Source: Acidimicrobiales bacterium
Lineage (GTDB): Bacteria > Actinomycetota > Acidimicrobiia > Acidimicrobiales > RAAP-2
DNA length: 6,407 nt
Direction of reading: 5' to 3'
Assembly: GCA_017883125.1 (NCBI GenBank)
Contig: JADGOD010000050.1
Coordinates: 1 to 6,407 of the forward strand
Shown: positions 1 to 6,407 of the stretch, one piece after another
Numbering within the stretch: the stretch's first letter is position 1
Layout: each line of letters begins with the position of its first letter
Made by a program: the position numbers and the translations under genes
The notes under the pieces: generated by a model
What the model was told of the DNA's origin: nothing
The model's database searches: none
Seen by the model: the letters and a program-made list of their open reading frames with translations, nothing else

Positions 1-362
1 AGGTACAAGAAGAACTTGCGGTAGTCCTTCTCGGCGTGCATGTAGCCCATTGAGTAGAGATGGATCAACGCGGAGATGCCGGTGACGAAGAGGCACATCG
101 TGATCGAGAGCGGATCGACGAGGAGCGCTGCCTTGACCTGGAGCGATCCGACGGGGAGCCAGGTGAAGAGGGTCTGGGTGACCTCCCGGTGGTTCCGCTC
201 GATCAGGCCCAGCCAGGTCACGACGGCGGCGGCGAAGGCCAGGGCGACCGCGGCGGTCCCGATGATGCCCGAGGCCCGCTCGCCGATCCGGTGACCGACG
301 CTGACCAGGATCAGGAAGCCCAGAAGGGGGAACAGGGGGATGAAGGCGGCTGCGTGGATCAT
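1..362 (-). CDS. nuoL: NADH-quinone oxidoreductase subunit L, N-terminal part (3' end outside window)
   Basis: NuoL (ND5 family) is the distal antiporter-like proton-pumping subunit of complex I. Only the first 120 codons are present, and the frame is open to the left edge. Translation from 362 gives MIHAAAFIPLFPLLGF. Hydrophobic segments lie at about residues 5-23, 31-54 and 84-104, joined by a loop containing FTWLPVGSLQV. The family motif VDPLSITMCLFVTGISALIH follows at 82-101, then LYSMGYM and the conserved RKFFLY just before the edge. The channel lysines and glutamate lie further on and are not in the window. The start is slightly ambiguous. GAGG abuts the ATG too closely to be its ribosome site and AAGGG lies 10 bases upstream (373-377), while an in-frame TTG lies two codons earlier at 368. 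The position after nuoK and the sequence both identify nuoL rather than nuoM or nuoN. Confidence 0.95.
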   Translation of the reverse strand, partial: MIHAAAFIPLFPLLGFLILVSVGHRIGERASGIIGTAAVALAFAAAVVTWLGLIERNHREVTQTLFTWLPVGSLQVKAALLVDPLSITMCLFVTGISALIHLYSMGYMHAEKDYRKFFLY

Positions 363-368
363 CCTCAA

Positions 369-674
369 TCAGCCCTTCATGCTCGAGAGATCGTCGACGA
401 CCGCTGTCGAGCGGCGCCGGAAGATGGCCACGACGATGCCGAGGCCGACGACCACCTCGGCGGCAGCCACGACCAGGACGAAGAAGACGTCGGCTTGGCC
501 GCCGATGTCACCCAAGGTGCGGGAGAACGTCACGAAGGTGAGGTTCGCCGCGTTGAGCATCAGCTCGATGCACATGAACATCACCAGCACGTTGCGGCGC
601 ACCAGGAGACCGAGCGCGCCGATCCCGAAGAGCACGGCGGAGAGCACGAGATACCAGGAGCTCGGGATGCTCAT
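369..674 (-). CDS. nuoK: NADH-quinone oxidoreductase subunit K (membrane subunit, ND4L family)
   Basis: NuoK is a three-helix subunit of the complex I membrane arm and contributes to a proton channel next to NuoJ and NuoN. At 101 residues it has the normal family length. Helices lie at about 5-25, 29-51 and 62-85. The two buried glutamates needed for proton transfer are present as Glu37 (in FMCIELMLNAANL) and Glu73 (in AAAEVVVGLGIVVAIF), equivalent to E. coli Glu36 and Glu72. The ATG follows a strong Shine-Dalgarno sequence (AGGAGGT) and overlaps the nuoJ stop by four bases. After the third helix come an RRR cluster and a short hydrophilic tail. nuoL starts six bases after the TGA. Confidence 0.97.
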   Translation of the reverse strand: MSIPSSWYLVLSAVLFGIGALGLLVRRNVLVMFMCIELMLNAANLTFVTFSRTLGDIGGQADVFFVLVVAAAEVVVGLGIVVAIFRRRSTAVVDDLSSMKG

Positions 675-1294
675 CGATCGACCTCCTCGGTCTCAGGGTC
701 GAACCCGGGCTCGCCGGTGGGGAGCGCCTCGTCCGAGGTGGTCGATCCGGACCGGCGGGCGAGCACCACGGCTCCGACCACGGCGATGATCAACAGCGCC
801 GCTGTCGCCTCGAAGGCGAAGAGGTAGGTCGTGAAGATGGCCCTGCCGAGCGCATTGATGTTGTCGTACGGGCCGGCCGTCGGGCCGACCACGTGGTGGG
901 CACCTCCGGTCCAGTGGGCCTCGCTGCCGAGGGCGATGATCGACGCCACCACGATCAGGACCAGCAGGACCGCAAGGATCCGCTGCCCGGCCAGCGGCTC
1001 ATGGGAGAACTCCTCGTTGCGATCCACGCCCAGGAACATGATCACGAAGAGGAACAGCACCACGATCGCACCGGCGTAGACGATGACCTGGACCGCGGCG
1101 AGGAAGTTCGCCTGCTGCTCGATGAAGAGCACCGCGATGCCGAAGAGCGTGAGGATCAGCGAGAGAGCGGAGTGCACCGGGTTCCTCATCACGATCACCC
1201 CGACTGCGCCGCCGACGATCATGAGCGCGCCGGCGATGAAGACGAAGAGGTCAGGCAGGGTGGCGGAGGACGCGAGAAGCGAGATCGTGCTCAC
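671..1294 (-). CDS. nuoJ: NADH-quinone oxidoreductase subunit J (membrane subunit, ND6 family)
   Basis: NuoJ is a small membrane subunit next to NuoK, NuoA and NuoH. Its third helix changes conformation during turnover in structural studies of the family. The protein has 207 residues and five predicted membrane segments, at roughly 14-36, 40-58, 64-89, 103-123 and 152-179. The family signature is clear: VQVIVYAGAIVVLFLFVIMF at 68-87, including the conserved tyrosine at 73. The last helix contains FAFEATAALL with Glu162. The C-terminus is a short acidic hydrophilic tail. The start is GTG, supported by AGGTGA just upstream, by the four-base overlap with the nuoI stop (GTGA), and by the absence of a better in-frame start before the first helix. 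The TGA overlaps the nuoK ATG (ATGA). Confidence 0.95.
   Translation of the reverse strand: MSTISLLASSATLPDLFVFIAGALMIVGGAVGVIVMRNPVHSALSLILTLFGIAVLFIEQQANFLAAVQVIVYAGAIVVLFLFVIMFLGVDRNEEFSHEPLAGQRILAVLLVLIVVASIIALGSEAHWTGGAHHVVGPTAGPYDNINALGRAIFTTYLFAFEATAALLIIAVVGAVVLARRSGSTTSDEALPTGEPGFDPETEEVDR
681..687 (-). promoter_or_regulatory. Ribosome binding site of nuoK
   Basis: AGGAGGT on the minus strand is a near-perfect Shine-Dalgarno sequence, six bases before the nuoK ATG and inside the last codons of nuoJ. It is the strongest site in the window and fixes the nuoK start. Confidence 0.8.
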
Positions 1295-2112
1295 TGCTCA
1301 CCTCGCTTCGCTGCCTTGGCATCCTTGCGCCGCTGGCGCATCGCCTCGAGCTTCACCTTGTGCCTGGCCGCGCTGGTCTGGGCACGCCAGACCCGGCCCC
1401 GCATCCCCTTGTGGGCCGCGGGGATGTCGCCGTCGAGGAGGTGGGGCTCGAGGATGTCGCGCAGCGCCTTGGTCCCGGTGGCCTCGTCGTCCCGGTTGTC
1501 CGACTGGCCGGCTTCGGGGGCACGGACTCCGTAGCCGAGCTCACCGGACCACTGCACCTCGCCCTCGAAGTCGGCGGCGCCAGACGGAGCGGTCGCCCGC
1601 ATCCACCCGGAGGTGAGCAGGTCGTCGCCCTCGCGCCAGTCCTCCCAGGGGAGCTTCTTCGGCATGCCGTCGTCGTCGACCACCAGCTCGGACTTGGTGT
1701 AGATGGCGTCGTTGCGGTTGGTGAACGAGAACTCGAAGAGCTTCGACTCGGTGATGGCCTCGGTCGGGCACGCCTCAACGCACAGGTCGCAGTGGATGCA
1801 GCGCAGGTAGTTGATCTCGTAGACGTAGCCGTAGCGCTCACCGGGCGAGACCGGGTGGTCCGGCGGGTTGTCCAGGCCGCGCACGTAGATGCAGTCGGCC
1901 GGGCAGACACCAGCGCACAGCTCGCAGCCGATGCACTTCTCCATGCCGTCCTCGTAGCGGTTCAGGACGTGGCGACCGTGCTGACGGGGCTGCTTGGGCT
2001 TCTTCTCGTCGGGGTACCGACGGGTGACCCTGGGTCGGGTCAGGTGCCTTCCCGTGATGATGAAGCCGCCGAAGAAGCTGAGCTCTGACTTGAGACGTTT
2101 CTTGGCGCTCAT
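1291..2112 (-). CDS. nuoI: NADH-quinone oxidoreductase subunit I (8Fe-8S ferredoxin-type, long C-terminal tail)
   Basis: NuoI carries the two [4Fe-4S] clusters N6a and N6b that link NuoG to the terminal cluster N2 and the quinone site. Both ligand sets are intact: CIGCELCAGVCP with C60, C63, C66 and C70, and CIHCDLCVEACP with C105, C108, C111 and C115. In 8Fe ferredoxins the last cysteine of each motif ligates the other cluster. The N-terminal segment (LSFFGGFIITGRHL) is the amphipathic membrane-contact region of the family. The family core TEAITESKLFEFSF and AIYTKSELV ends near residue 145. The remaining 128 or so residues exceed the E. coli protein (about 180 in total). They run from a W- and acid-containing section into a very basic, Ala/Lys/Arg-rich end (RQRRKDAKAAKRGEQ). 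The function of the tail is unknown. The ATG is supported by AGGAG at 2121-2125. The TGA overlaps the nuoJ GTG start by four bases. Confidence 0.96.
   Translation of the reverse strand: MSAKKRLKSELSFFGGFIITGRHLTRPRVTRRYPDEKKPKQPRQHGRHVLNRYEDGMEKCIGCELCAGVCPADCIYVRGLDNPPDHPVSPGERYGYVYEINYLRCIHCDLCVEACPTEAITESKLFEFSFTNRNDAIYTKSELVVDDDGMPKKLPWEDWREGDDLLTSGWMRATAPSGAADFEGEVQWSGELGYGVRAPEAGQSDNRDDEATGTKALRDILEPHLLDGDIPAAHKGMRGRVWRAQTSAARHKVKLEAMRQRRKDAKAAKRGEQ
1298..1303 (-). promoter_or_regulatory. Ribosome binding site supporting the nuoJ GTG start
   Basis: AGGTGA on the minus strand lies three bases before the GTG at 1294-1292, with six bases between its AGG and the start. It sits within the last codons of nuoI and supports GTG as the true nuoJ start. 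Confidence 0.6.
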
Positions 2113-3359
2113 CAGTCGCTCTCCTCACCGTCGGTGCTGTCGCGCAGGAGCTTCGGGGAAAGCGGTCGGCGCCCCACCGGTGGTAGCACGGCGCGGTCGT
2201 TGATCTCGAGCTCGCTGCCGAGCTGGAAGCTGCGGTTGAGCACCATCGCTGCGAGGATGACGGCGCCCGCCATGGCGACGCCCCACCAGGCAGAGATCAG
2301 GAACCCGGCGACGAGGAGTAGCCAGGCCAGCGAGGCCGGGATCAGCCGCTTCCATCCGAGATCCATCAGCCTGTCGTAGCGGAGTCGGGGCAGCGCACCG
2401 CGGAGCCAGACGAAGACGTAGAGGAAGATCACCGTCTTGAGCAGGAACCAGAGGATCGGGAACAGCCACCGGAGGTGGGCGATGTTCGGCACCGGACCGT
2501 TGGGGCCACCGAAGAACAGCGTCACCATCACGGCCGACATCGTGATGGTGTTCATGAACTCCGCCAGGTAGAACATCGCGAAGCGGATCGAGGAGTACTC
2601 GGTGTTGAACCCACCGACCAGCTCGGACTCTGCCTCGACGACGTCGAAGGGAGGCCGGTTGGTCTCGGCCACCACGGCGATCATGAAGAGCACGAACGGG
2701 ACGACGCCGAGGCGCAGCACGTTCCAGTGCATGATGCCTCCGGACTGGGAGGACACGATCGTGTCGGTGGAGAGCGACCCGGTCACCAGCACGACCGTCA
2801 CCACGGTCATCCCGAGCGCGGCCTCGTAGCTGATCATCTGGGCCGAGGCTCGCACCGCGCTCATCAGCGGGTACTTCGACCCCGACGACCAACCCGCCAG
2901 CAGGATCCCGTAGACCCCGATCGCCGACATGGCGAGCACGAGCAGGATCCCGATCGGAGGATCGGCCACCTGGAGCTCGAAGGTGTGCCCCGCCACCGTG
3001 ACGGCGCCGCCGATGGGGATCACCGTGAAGACCAGGAGGGCCGGCACGACCGAGAGATAGGGGGCGAGCTTGAAGACGAAGCGGTCGGCCTGGTCGGGGA
3101 TGAGGTCTTCCTTGAAGAAGAGCTTGATGCCGTCGGCCAGCGACTGGAGGATCCCCCAGGGACCGGCGCGGTCCGGCCCGATCCGGCTCTGCATGTCAGA
3201 GATCACCTTGCGCTCGAACCAGATCATCATGGTGACCGCACCCATGAGCGCCCCGAAGGCGACCAGGACCTTGATCAGCGCGATGATCACGACGGCCCAG
3301 TCGACGCCTCCGGCGTAGAGCGGATCGCCCGCGGCGGTGAGGAGGTAGTTCCCGCTCAT
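2112..3359 (-). CDS. nuoH: NADH-quinone oxidoreductase subunit H (quinone-site membrane subunit)
   Basis: NuoH (ND1 family) anchors the peripheral arm to the membrane arm and forms much of the quinone chamber, coupling quinone reduction to proton movement. The 415-residue protein shows the family signatures. These are FERKVISDMQSRIGPDRAG from residue 48, then LADGIKLFFKED, KYPLMSAVRASAQMISYE at 162-179, and the acidic loop AETNRPPFDVVEAESELVGG starting at 231, with GFNTEYSSIRFAMFYLAEF just after. Eight family-type membrane helices can be placed, the last around residues 343-358. A further hydrophobic stretch follows at about 358-374, then a hydrophilic, proline- and charge-containing tail to 415. 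E. coli NuoH has 325 residues, so this form is longer at the C-terminus. The ATG overlaps the nuoG stop (ATGA) and is preceded by GGAG at 3365-3368. Its TGA shares one base with the nuoI ATG (TGATG). Confidence 0.97.
   Translation of the reverse strand: MSGNYLLTAAGDPLYAGGVDWAVVIIALIKVLVAFGALMGAVTMMIWFERKVISDMQSRIGPDRAGPWGILQSLADGIKLFFKEDLIPDQADRFVFKLAPYLSVVPALLVFTVIPIGGAVTVAGHTFELQVADPPIGILLVLAMSAIGVYGILLAGWSSGSKYPLMSAVRASAQMISYEAALGMTVVTVVLVTGSLSTDTIVSSQSGGIMHWNVLRLGVVPFVLFMIAVVAETNRPPFDVVEAESELVGGFNTEYSSIRFAMFYLAEFMNTITMSAVMVTLFFGGPNGPVPNIAHLRWLFPILWFLLKTVIFLYVFVWLRGALPRLRYDRLMDLGWKRLIPASLAWLLLVAGFLISAWWGVAMAGAVILAAMVLNRSFQLGSELEINDRAVLPPVGRRPLSPKLLRDSTDGEESD
2121..2125 (-). promoter_or_regulatory. 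Ribosome binding site of nuoI
   Basis: AGGAG on the minus strand lies eight bases before the nuoI ATG, within the 3' end of nuoH. It supports the start that shares one base with the nuoH stop (TGATG). Confidence 0.65.
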
Positions 3360-6076
3360 AGAGACTCCATCCGGACGTCGGTCACCCGGCTGGCCGAGTC
3401 GACGAGGGCCGAGACCATGGACGCGCCCGCCGCCGAACCTGTCGCCAGGTTGGTCTCGAGCGCCAGGGTCCCGCGCAGCACGCCGTCGTCTGCGTCGACC
3501 TCGACGATGAAGCTGGCGTTCGCCGAGCGGACTCGGACCTGGTCCCCTGTGGTCACGCCGAGGCGGTCGAGGTCGTAGGGGTTGGCTCGTGCGACGGCCG
3601 TCTTGCGCAGCGACGCCAGTGACGGCGAGGCGCCGACGAGCGTGCCGAGGTCGTAGAGGGTCCGGGTGGCCACGAGTCGCAGCGAGTAGTTGTCGGCGGC
3701 CGGCGGATCGGGGATCTCGGCCCCGATGAACGACCCCCCCGTCAGCGCCGGGACGCCTTGGCCGGAGGGCTCGGTCGTCGGCTCCGAGACACGCACCGAG
3801 CCGGTGAAGGCCCCGAGGCCGATCGTCGTGACGCCGGCCAGGCCCGGGACGGCCACGGGGTCGGTCAAGCGACCGCCGGTGGTCGCCTGATGGCGGCTCA
3901 GCGGGGCGAGGATCCCGTCAACGGCTGCGGCGCTCTCGATGAGCGCAGCGTCGAGGCCGGCGTGGCTGGGAGCGACCCGTGCGATCTGATCGGTGACCTG
4001 CGCGATGGTCGCCATCCCGAGATCAGATCCGAGCTCGGCGGCCAGCTCGGCGGCGATCATCCAGTCGGACCACGCCAGACCCGGGGGGACGACCTTCTGT
4101 CCGAGACGAGAGACGCGCCCCTCGATGTTGGTGGTCGTGCCGCCACGCTCGTGGGCCACCGCGGCCGGGAGCACGACGGCGGCGTGGTCGAGGACGGGGC
4201 TGCCGTGGCCGGTGACGGCGACGATCGGCGCCGAAGCACGCAGCGCACGGTCGACGAGGGTGGCGTCGGGGACGTCGACGAGCGGATCGGCTCCGAGGAG
4301 CACGAGCGCCTTCTGCGAGCCGTCCGCCAACGCGGCGAGCTGCTCGAGGGTGGTCCGGCCCCGGGTCGACGGCCTCGTCGGCCAGGTCGCGCTCAGCGTC
4401 GCACTCGGCGCATCGATCGTCGTGCGGCCCGGGAGGAACCCCGGGGTGAGCCCCATGTCGAGAGCGCCGAGGACGTTGGCCCGGCGGAGGGCGGAAAGGA
4501 AGGTGATCTTCGGGAAGGCGGCGTGCAGGGTCCGAGCGGCGGCCTCGGCGAAGCACGAGTCCTCCGCCACCGAGGGACGACCGAGGACGACCACGACCCC
4601 TTCGCCGTCGGCGCCGATGAGACGTCGGGCCTCGATCAGGCCGTCATCGCTGAAGGTCCTACCCTCGGCGTGCGCCTTGACGTAGGTGAGCGCCGCGTCG
4701 TCCCCGGTGAGCGCCCTGGCGATCACCGCGGAGTCTCCGGGCCGTGCCGGGAGGCGGACGGCGGCGAGGTCGCTGATCGCCGAGCTGCGGGGACCGAGGT
4801 CGATCAGCGAGCTGGTCCCCGAGGTGACCGCGGTGCGCAGCCGGAGGAAGAGGACGGGGAGCTCCTCGCGCAGATCGCCGGCGAGCACGATGATCGTCGA
4901 GGCGCTCGCCGCCTCGTCGATCGTGGCACGGGGAAGCGCGAGGACGTGGAGGGCATCGAGCCCATCGCCGAGCTGAGCGTCGATCGAGTCGGTGCCGAGG
5001 ACGCCCTTGAGCAGCGCCGCCCATGCGTACGCACCCTCGTTCGTCAGCTGCGCTCCCCCGATCGCTCCGACGCCGAGGGGGCCGCTCTTGGTGGCGGAGG
5101 CCAGGATCGTCGCGGTCGCAGAGAGGGCCTCGCCCCAGCTCACCGCGGTGAGCTCGCCGTCCTTGCGGACCATCGGCTCGCTGATGCGTCGGCGGGCATC
5201 GGTGACGGAGAGCTCATCGCCTCCGTCGTCGAGGCCGTTGGTCGACTCGAAGGAGAAGCGCCCCTTGTCGCACAGCCAGCTGTGGTTCACCGGATCGCTG
5301 TCGACGCCGAGGAGGCGGGTGAGACGACCGGCAGACGACTGGACCGCCACCCGGCAGCCGACCGAGCAGCCGGTGCAGGTCGACTCGACCTGCTCGAGGT
5401 CCCACGGTCGAGCGGCGAACCGGTACGGCGTGGCGGTCAGCGCACCGACGGGGCAGATCTGCACGGTGTTGCCCGAGAAGTAGGAGCTGAACGGCTCCCC
5501 GGGGAAGATCGCGACCTCGACCTTGTCGCCGCGGCCGGCGAAGTCGATCAGCGCCTCACCGGCGACCTCGTCGGCGAACCGGGTGCAGCGGCTGCACTGG
5601 ATGCAGCGCTCACGGTCGAGGAGCACGAGCTCCGAGATCGGGATCGGCTTGGCGAAGTGGCGCTTCTCCTCGACGAAGCGGGTCTCGCCCGGGCCGTGAG
5701 CGAGGGTCTGGTCCTGGAGAGGGCACTCGCCGCCCTTGTCGCAGACCGGGCAGTCGAGGGGGTGGTTGGTCAGGAGTAGCTCGAGGACCCCGTCCTGAGC
5801 CTTCTTGACCTTGTCGGACTCGGTGATGACGACGAGGCCGTCGGAGGCACTGATGAAGCAGGCCGGCTGGAGCGTCGCACCGCGGGGGCCGTCGACCTCC
5901 ACGAGGCACATCCGGCACACGCCCACCGGCTCCATGCGCGGGTGGTAGCAGAAGCGTGGGATGTAGGTCCCGGCGCGCTCGGCGGCGGCGATGACCATCT
6001 CGCCCTTCTCGGCGACGACCTCGCGGCCGTCCAACATGATGGTGACCTTCGTCGACTCGGCGGATTGCTCAGCCAT
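3356..6076 (-). CDS. nuoG: NADH-quinone oxidoreductase subunit G (iron-sulfur and pterin-oxidoreductase-like)
   Basis: NuoG is the large electron-wiring subunit of the complex I peripheral arm, 906 residues here, similar in size to the E. coli protein. A ferredoxin-like N-terminus holds N1b [2Fe-2S] ligands C43, C54, C57 and C73. N5 ligands follow as His105, C109, C112 and C118 (the HxxxCxxCxxxxxC pattern). N4 ligands are C158, C161, C164 and C208. A further set, C234, C237, C241 and C269, matches the off-pathway N7 cluster found in some bacteria. From about residue 275 the protein resembles molybdopterin oxidoreductases, including HERGGTTTNIEGR near residue 641. A dinucleotide-binding-like domain (RANPYDLDRLGV) spans about 800-906. 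In this family that fold carries no molybdenum cofactor. The open frame extends 89 codons further upstream, but that part overlaps nuoF out of frame. I chose the ATG at 6076 because AAGGGGGA sits 7 bases before it and the family N-terminus follows at once. An in-frame ATG 14 codons upstream is less likely. The stop overlaps nuoH by 4 bases (ATGA). Confidence 0.96.
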   Translation of the reverse strand: MAEQSAESTKVTIMLDGREVVAEKGEMVIAAAERAGTYIPRFCYHPRMEPVGVCRMCLVEVDGPRGATLQPACFISASDGLVVITESDKVKKAQDGVLELLLTNHPLDCPVCDKGGECPLQDQTLAHGPGETRFVEEKRHFAKPIPISELVLLDRERCIQCSRCTRFADEVAGEALIDFAGRGDKVEVAIFPGEPFSSYFSGNTVQICPVGALTATPYRFAARPWDLEQVESTCTGCSVGCRVAVQSSAGRLTRLLGVDSDPVNHSWLCDKGRFSFESTNGLDDGGDELSVTDARRRISEPMVRKDGELTAVSWGEALSATATILASATKSGPLGVGAIGGAQLTNEGAYAWAALLKGVLGTDSIDAQLGDGLDALHVLALPRATIDEAASASTIIVLAGDLREELPVLFLRLRTAVTSGTSSLIDLGPRSSAISDLAAVRLPARPGDSAVIARALTGDDAALTYVKAHAEGRTFSDDGLIEARRLIGADGEGVVVVLGRPSVAEDSCFAEAAARTLHAAFPKITFLSALRRANVLGALDMGLTPGFLPGRTTIDAPSATLSATWPTRPSTRGRTTLEQLAALADGSQKALVLLGADPLVDVPDATLVDRALRASAPIVAVTGHGSPVLDHAAVVLPAAVAHERGGTTTNIEGRVSRLGQKVVPPGLAWSDWMIAAELAAELGSDLGMATIAQVTDQIARVAPSHAGLDAALIESAAAVDGILAPLSRHQATTGGRLTDPVAVPGLAGVTTIGLGAFTGSVRVSEPTTEPSGQGVPALTGGSFIGAEIPDPPAADNYSLRLVATRTLYDLGTLVGASPSLASLRKTAVARANPYDLDRLGVTTGDQVRVRSANASFIVEVDADDGVLRGTLALETNLATGSAAGASMVSALVDSASRVTDVRMESL
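3365..3368 (-). promoter_or_regulatory. Ribosome binding site of nuoH
   Basis: GGAG on the minus strand lies five bases before the nuoH ATG, within the last codons of nuoG. It is modest but well placed. Confidence 0.55.
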
Positions 6077-6407
6077 GAGGGCATCCCCCTTGGGTGATGT
6101 GGGCAAGGAACTCATCGCGGAACCTCGAGATCGCAGAGTGGATCGACGACGGGACCGACGGCCCGAGCACGCAGATGGTGGTCTGCTGCGGCGGCCAGGT
6201 GAGTCCCGGGGCGAGGTTGTCGCAGACGTCGAGCAGCAGGTCGAGGTCCTCGATCCGGCCCTGTCCGTGCTCGAGCCGGTACAAGATGCGCTCGAGCCAC
6301 CCAGAGCCCTCGCGGCACGGCGTGCACTGACCGCACGACTCACGTGAGAAGAACTTGGTGATCCGCCATGCGGCGCGCACCATGCAGGTCGAGGAGTCCA
6401 TCACGAC
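6069..6407 (-). CDS. nuoF: NADH-quinone oxidoreductase subunit F, C-terminal part (5' end outside window)
   Basis: NuoF is the NADH- and FMN-binding subunit at the tip of the peripheral arm of complex I. It oxidises NADH and passes electrons to cluster N3. Only the last 112 codons are here, and the frame runs off the right edge. The N3 [4Fe-4S] ligand motif SCGQCTPCREG is visible, with cysteine codons at 6333-6335, 6324-6326 and 6315-6317. The fourth cysteine, in TTICVLGP, is at 6171-6173. Around it are the family's helical segment (GWLERILYRLEHGQG) and the closing RFRDEFLAHI. The FMN and NADH sites lie outside the window. The segment right after the fourth cysteine reads GPSVPSSIHSAI, where many homologues have GDAA-type residues. 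The protein ends in a short tail with an extra cysteine (GGCPHG). The TGA stop overlaps the nuoG start by 8 bases. Identification is secure from the N3 motif and the nuoG neighbour. Confidence 0.95.
   Translation of the reverse strand, partial: VVMDSSTCMVRAAWRITKFFSRESCGQCTPCREGSGWLERILYRLEHGQGRIEDLDLLLDVCDNLAPGLTWPPQQTTICVLGPSVPSSIHSAISRFRDEFLAHITQGGCPHG
6084..6091 (-). promoter_or_regulatory. Ribosome binding site that decides the nuoG start
   Basis: AAGGGGGA on the minus strand lies seven bases before the ATG at 6076 and inside the nuoF coding sequence. It favours this start over in-frame codons further upstream, which would produce sequence antiparallel to no known NuoG N-terminus and overlap nuoF extensively. 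Confidence 0.6.

Noticed and set aside
60..827. A plus-strand open frame of 255 codons across nuoJ, nuoK and nuoL
   Set aside because: It is extremely charged and glycine-rich, crosses three real gene boundaries on the opposite strand, and resembles no protein I recognise.
1360..2088. A plus-strand open frame of 242 codons opposite nuoI
   Set aside because: It is a V, G, L and A-rich shadow of NuoI codons. The minus-strand frame carries both intact CxxCxxCxxxCP motifs.
2475..3578. A plus-strand open frame of 367 codons opposite nuoH and the nuoG end
   Set aside because: The translation is a low-complexity run of H, D, R, E and G residues, the mirror of hydrophobic NuoH codons. There is no recognisable motif or convincing ribosome site.
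3758..5779. A plus-strand open frame of 673 codons opposite nuoG
   Set aside because: Its translation is dominated by R, G, D, E, A and V with no domain or hydrophobic core. It lies antisense to a gene with intact cluster ligands. Long antisense frames are expected in GC-rich coding DNA where TAA, TAG and TGA are rare in the complementary phase.
6077..6343. N-terminal extension of the nuoG frame by 89 codons
   Set aside because: The extension is Ser/Arg-rich and overlaps nuoF, whose own frame holds the N3 cysteines. The NuoG family N-terminus begins right after the ATG at 6076.
1..6407. Search for a mobile element, defence system, RNA gene, CRISPR array, terminator or novel cargo gene
   Set aside because: Genes cover essentially the whole window with overlapping ends. 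I found no repeats flanking any segment, no tRNA- or rRNA-like sequence, no hairpin followed by a T-run, and no break in codon character. The region reads as ordinary core metabolism.

Overview
The window is one unbroken stretch of a respiratory NADH:quinone oxidoreductase (complex I, nuo) operon, read entirely from the minus strand. In transcription order (right to left) it holds the 3' end of nuoF, then complete nuoG, nuoH, nuoI, nuoJ and nuoK, then the 5' end of nuoL. This is the usual bacterial nuoA-N order. The remaining genes should lie outside: nuoA-E and the rest of nuoF to the right, and the rest of nuoL plus nuoM and nuoN to the left.

The DNA is strongly GC-rich, with G or C at most third codon positions. 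NuoH and NuoI carry long C-terminal tails and NuoG is large. This suits a high-GC actinobacterium, perhaps of the Acidimicrobiia type, but the taxon is an inference from general character and was not tested.

Layout: 6407-6069 encodes the C-terminal part of NuoF with the N3 iron-sulfur ligands. 6076-3356 is NuoG, with ligands for N1b, N5, N4 and N7 and a pterin-oxidoreductase-like body. 3359-2112 is NuoH, the quinone-site membrane subunit. 2112-1291 is NuoI, carrying N6a and N6b. 1294-671 is NuoJ, 674-369 is NuoK, and 362 down to base 1 is the start of NuoL, an antiporter-like pump subunit. Electrons would pass from NADH and FMN in NuoF through N3, the NuoG clusters and the NuoI clusters (then N2 in NuoB, not in the window) to quinone at the NuoH interface. 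This drives proton pumping through the membrane arm of NuoH, J, K and L.

Five of the six gene junctions overlap by 1 to 8 bases and the sixth has a 6-base gap. There is no intergenic room for promoters or terminators, and no stretch of 300 bases lacks a gene. The long open frames on the plus strand are GC-driven shadows. I saw no mobile element, RNA gene, CRISPR array or previously undescribed system. The points worth a second look are lineage-specific tails and variant segments in otherwise standard subunits.
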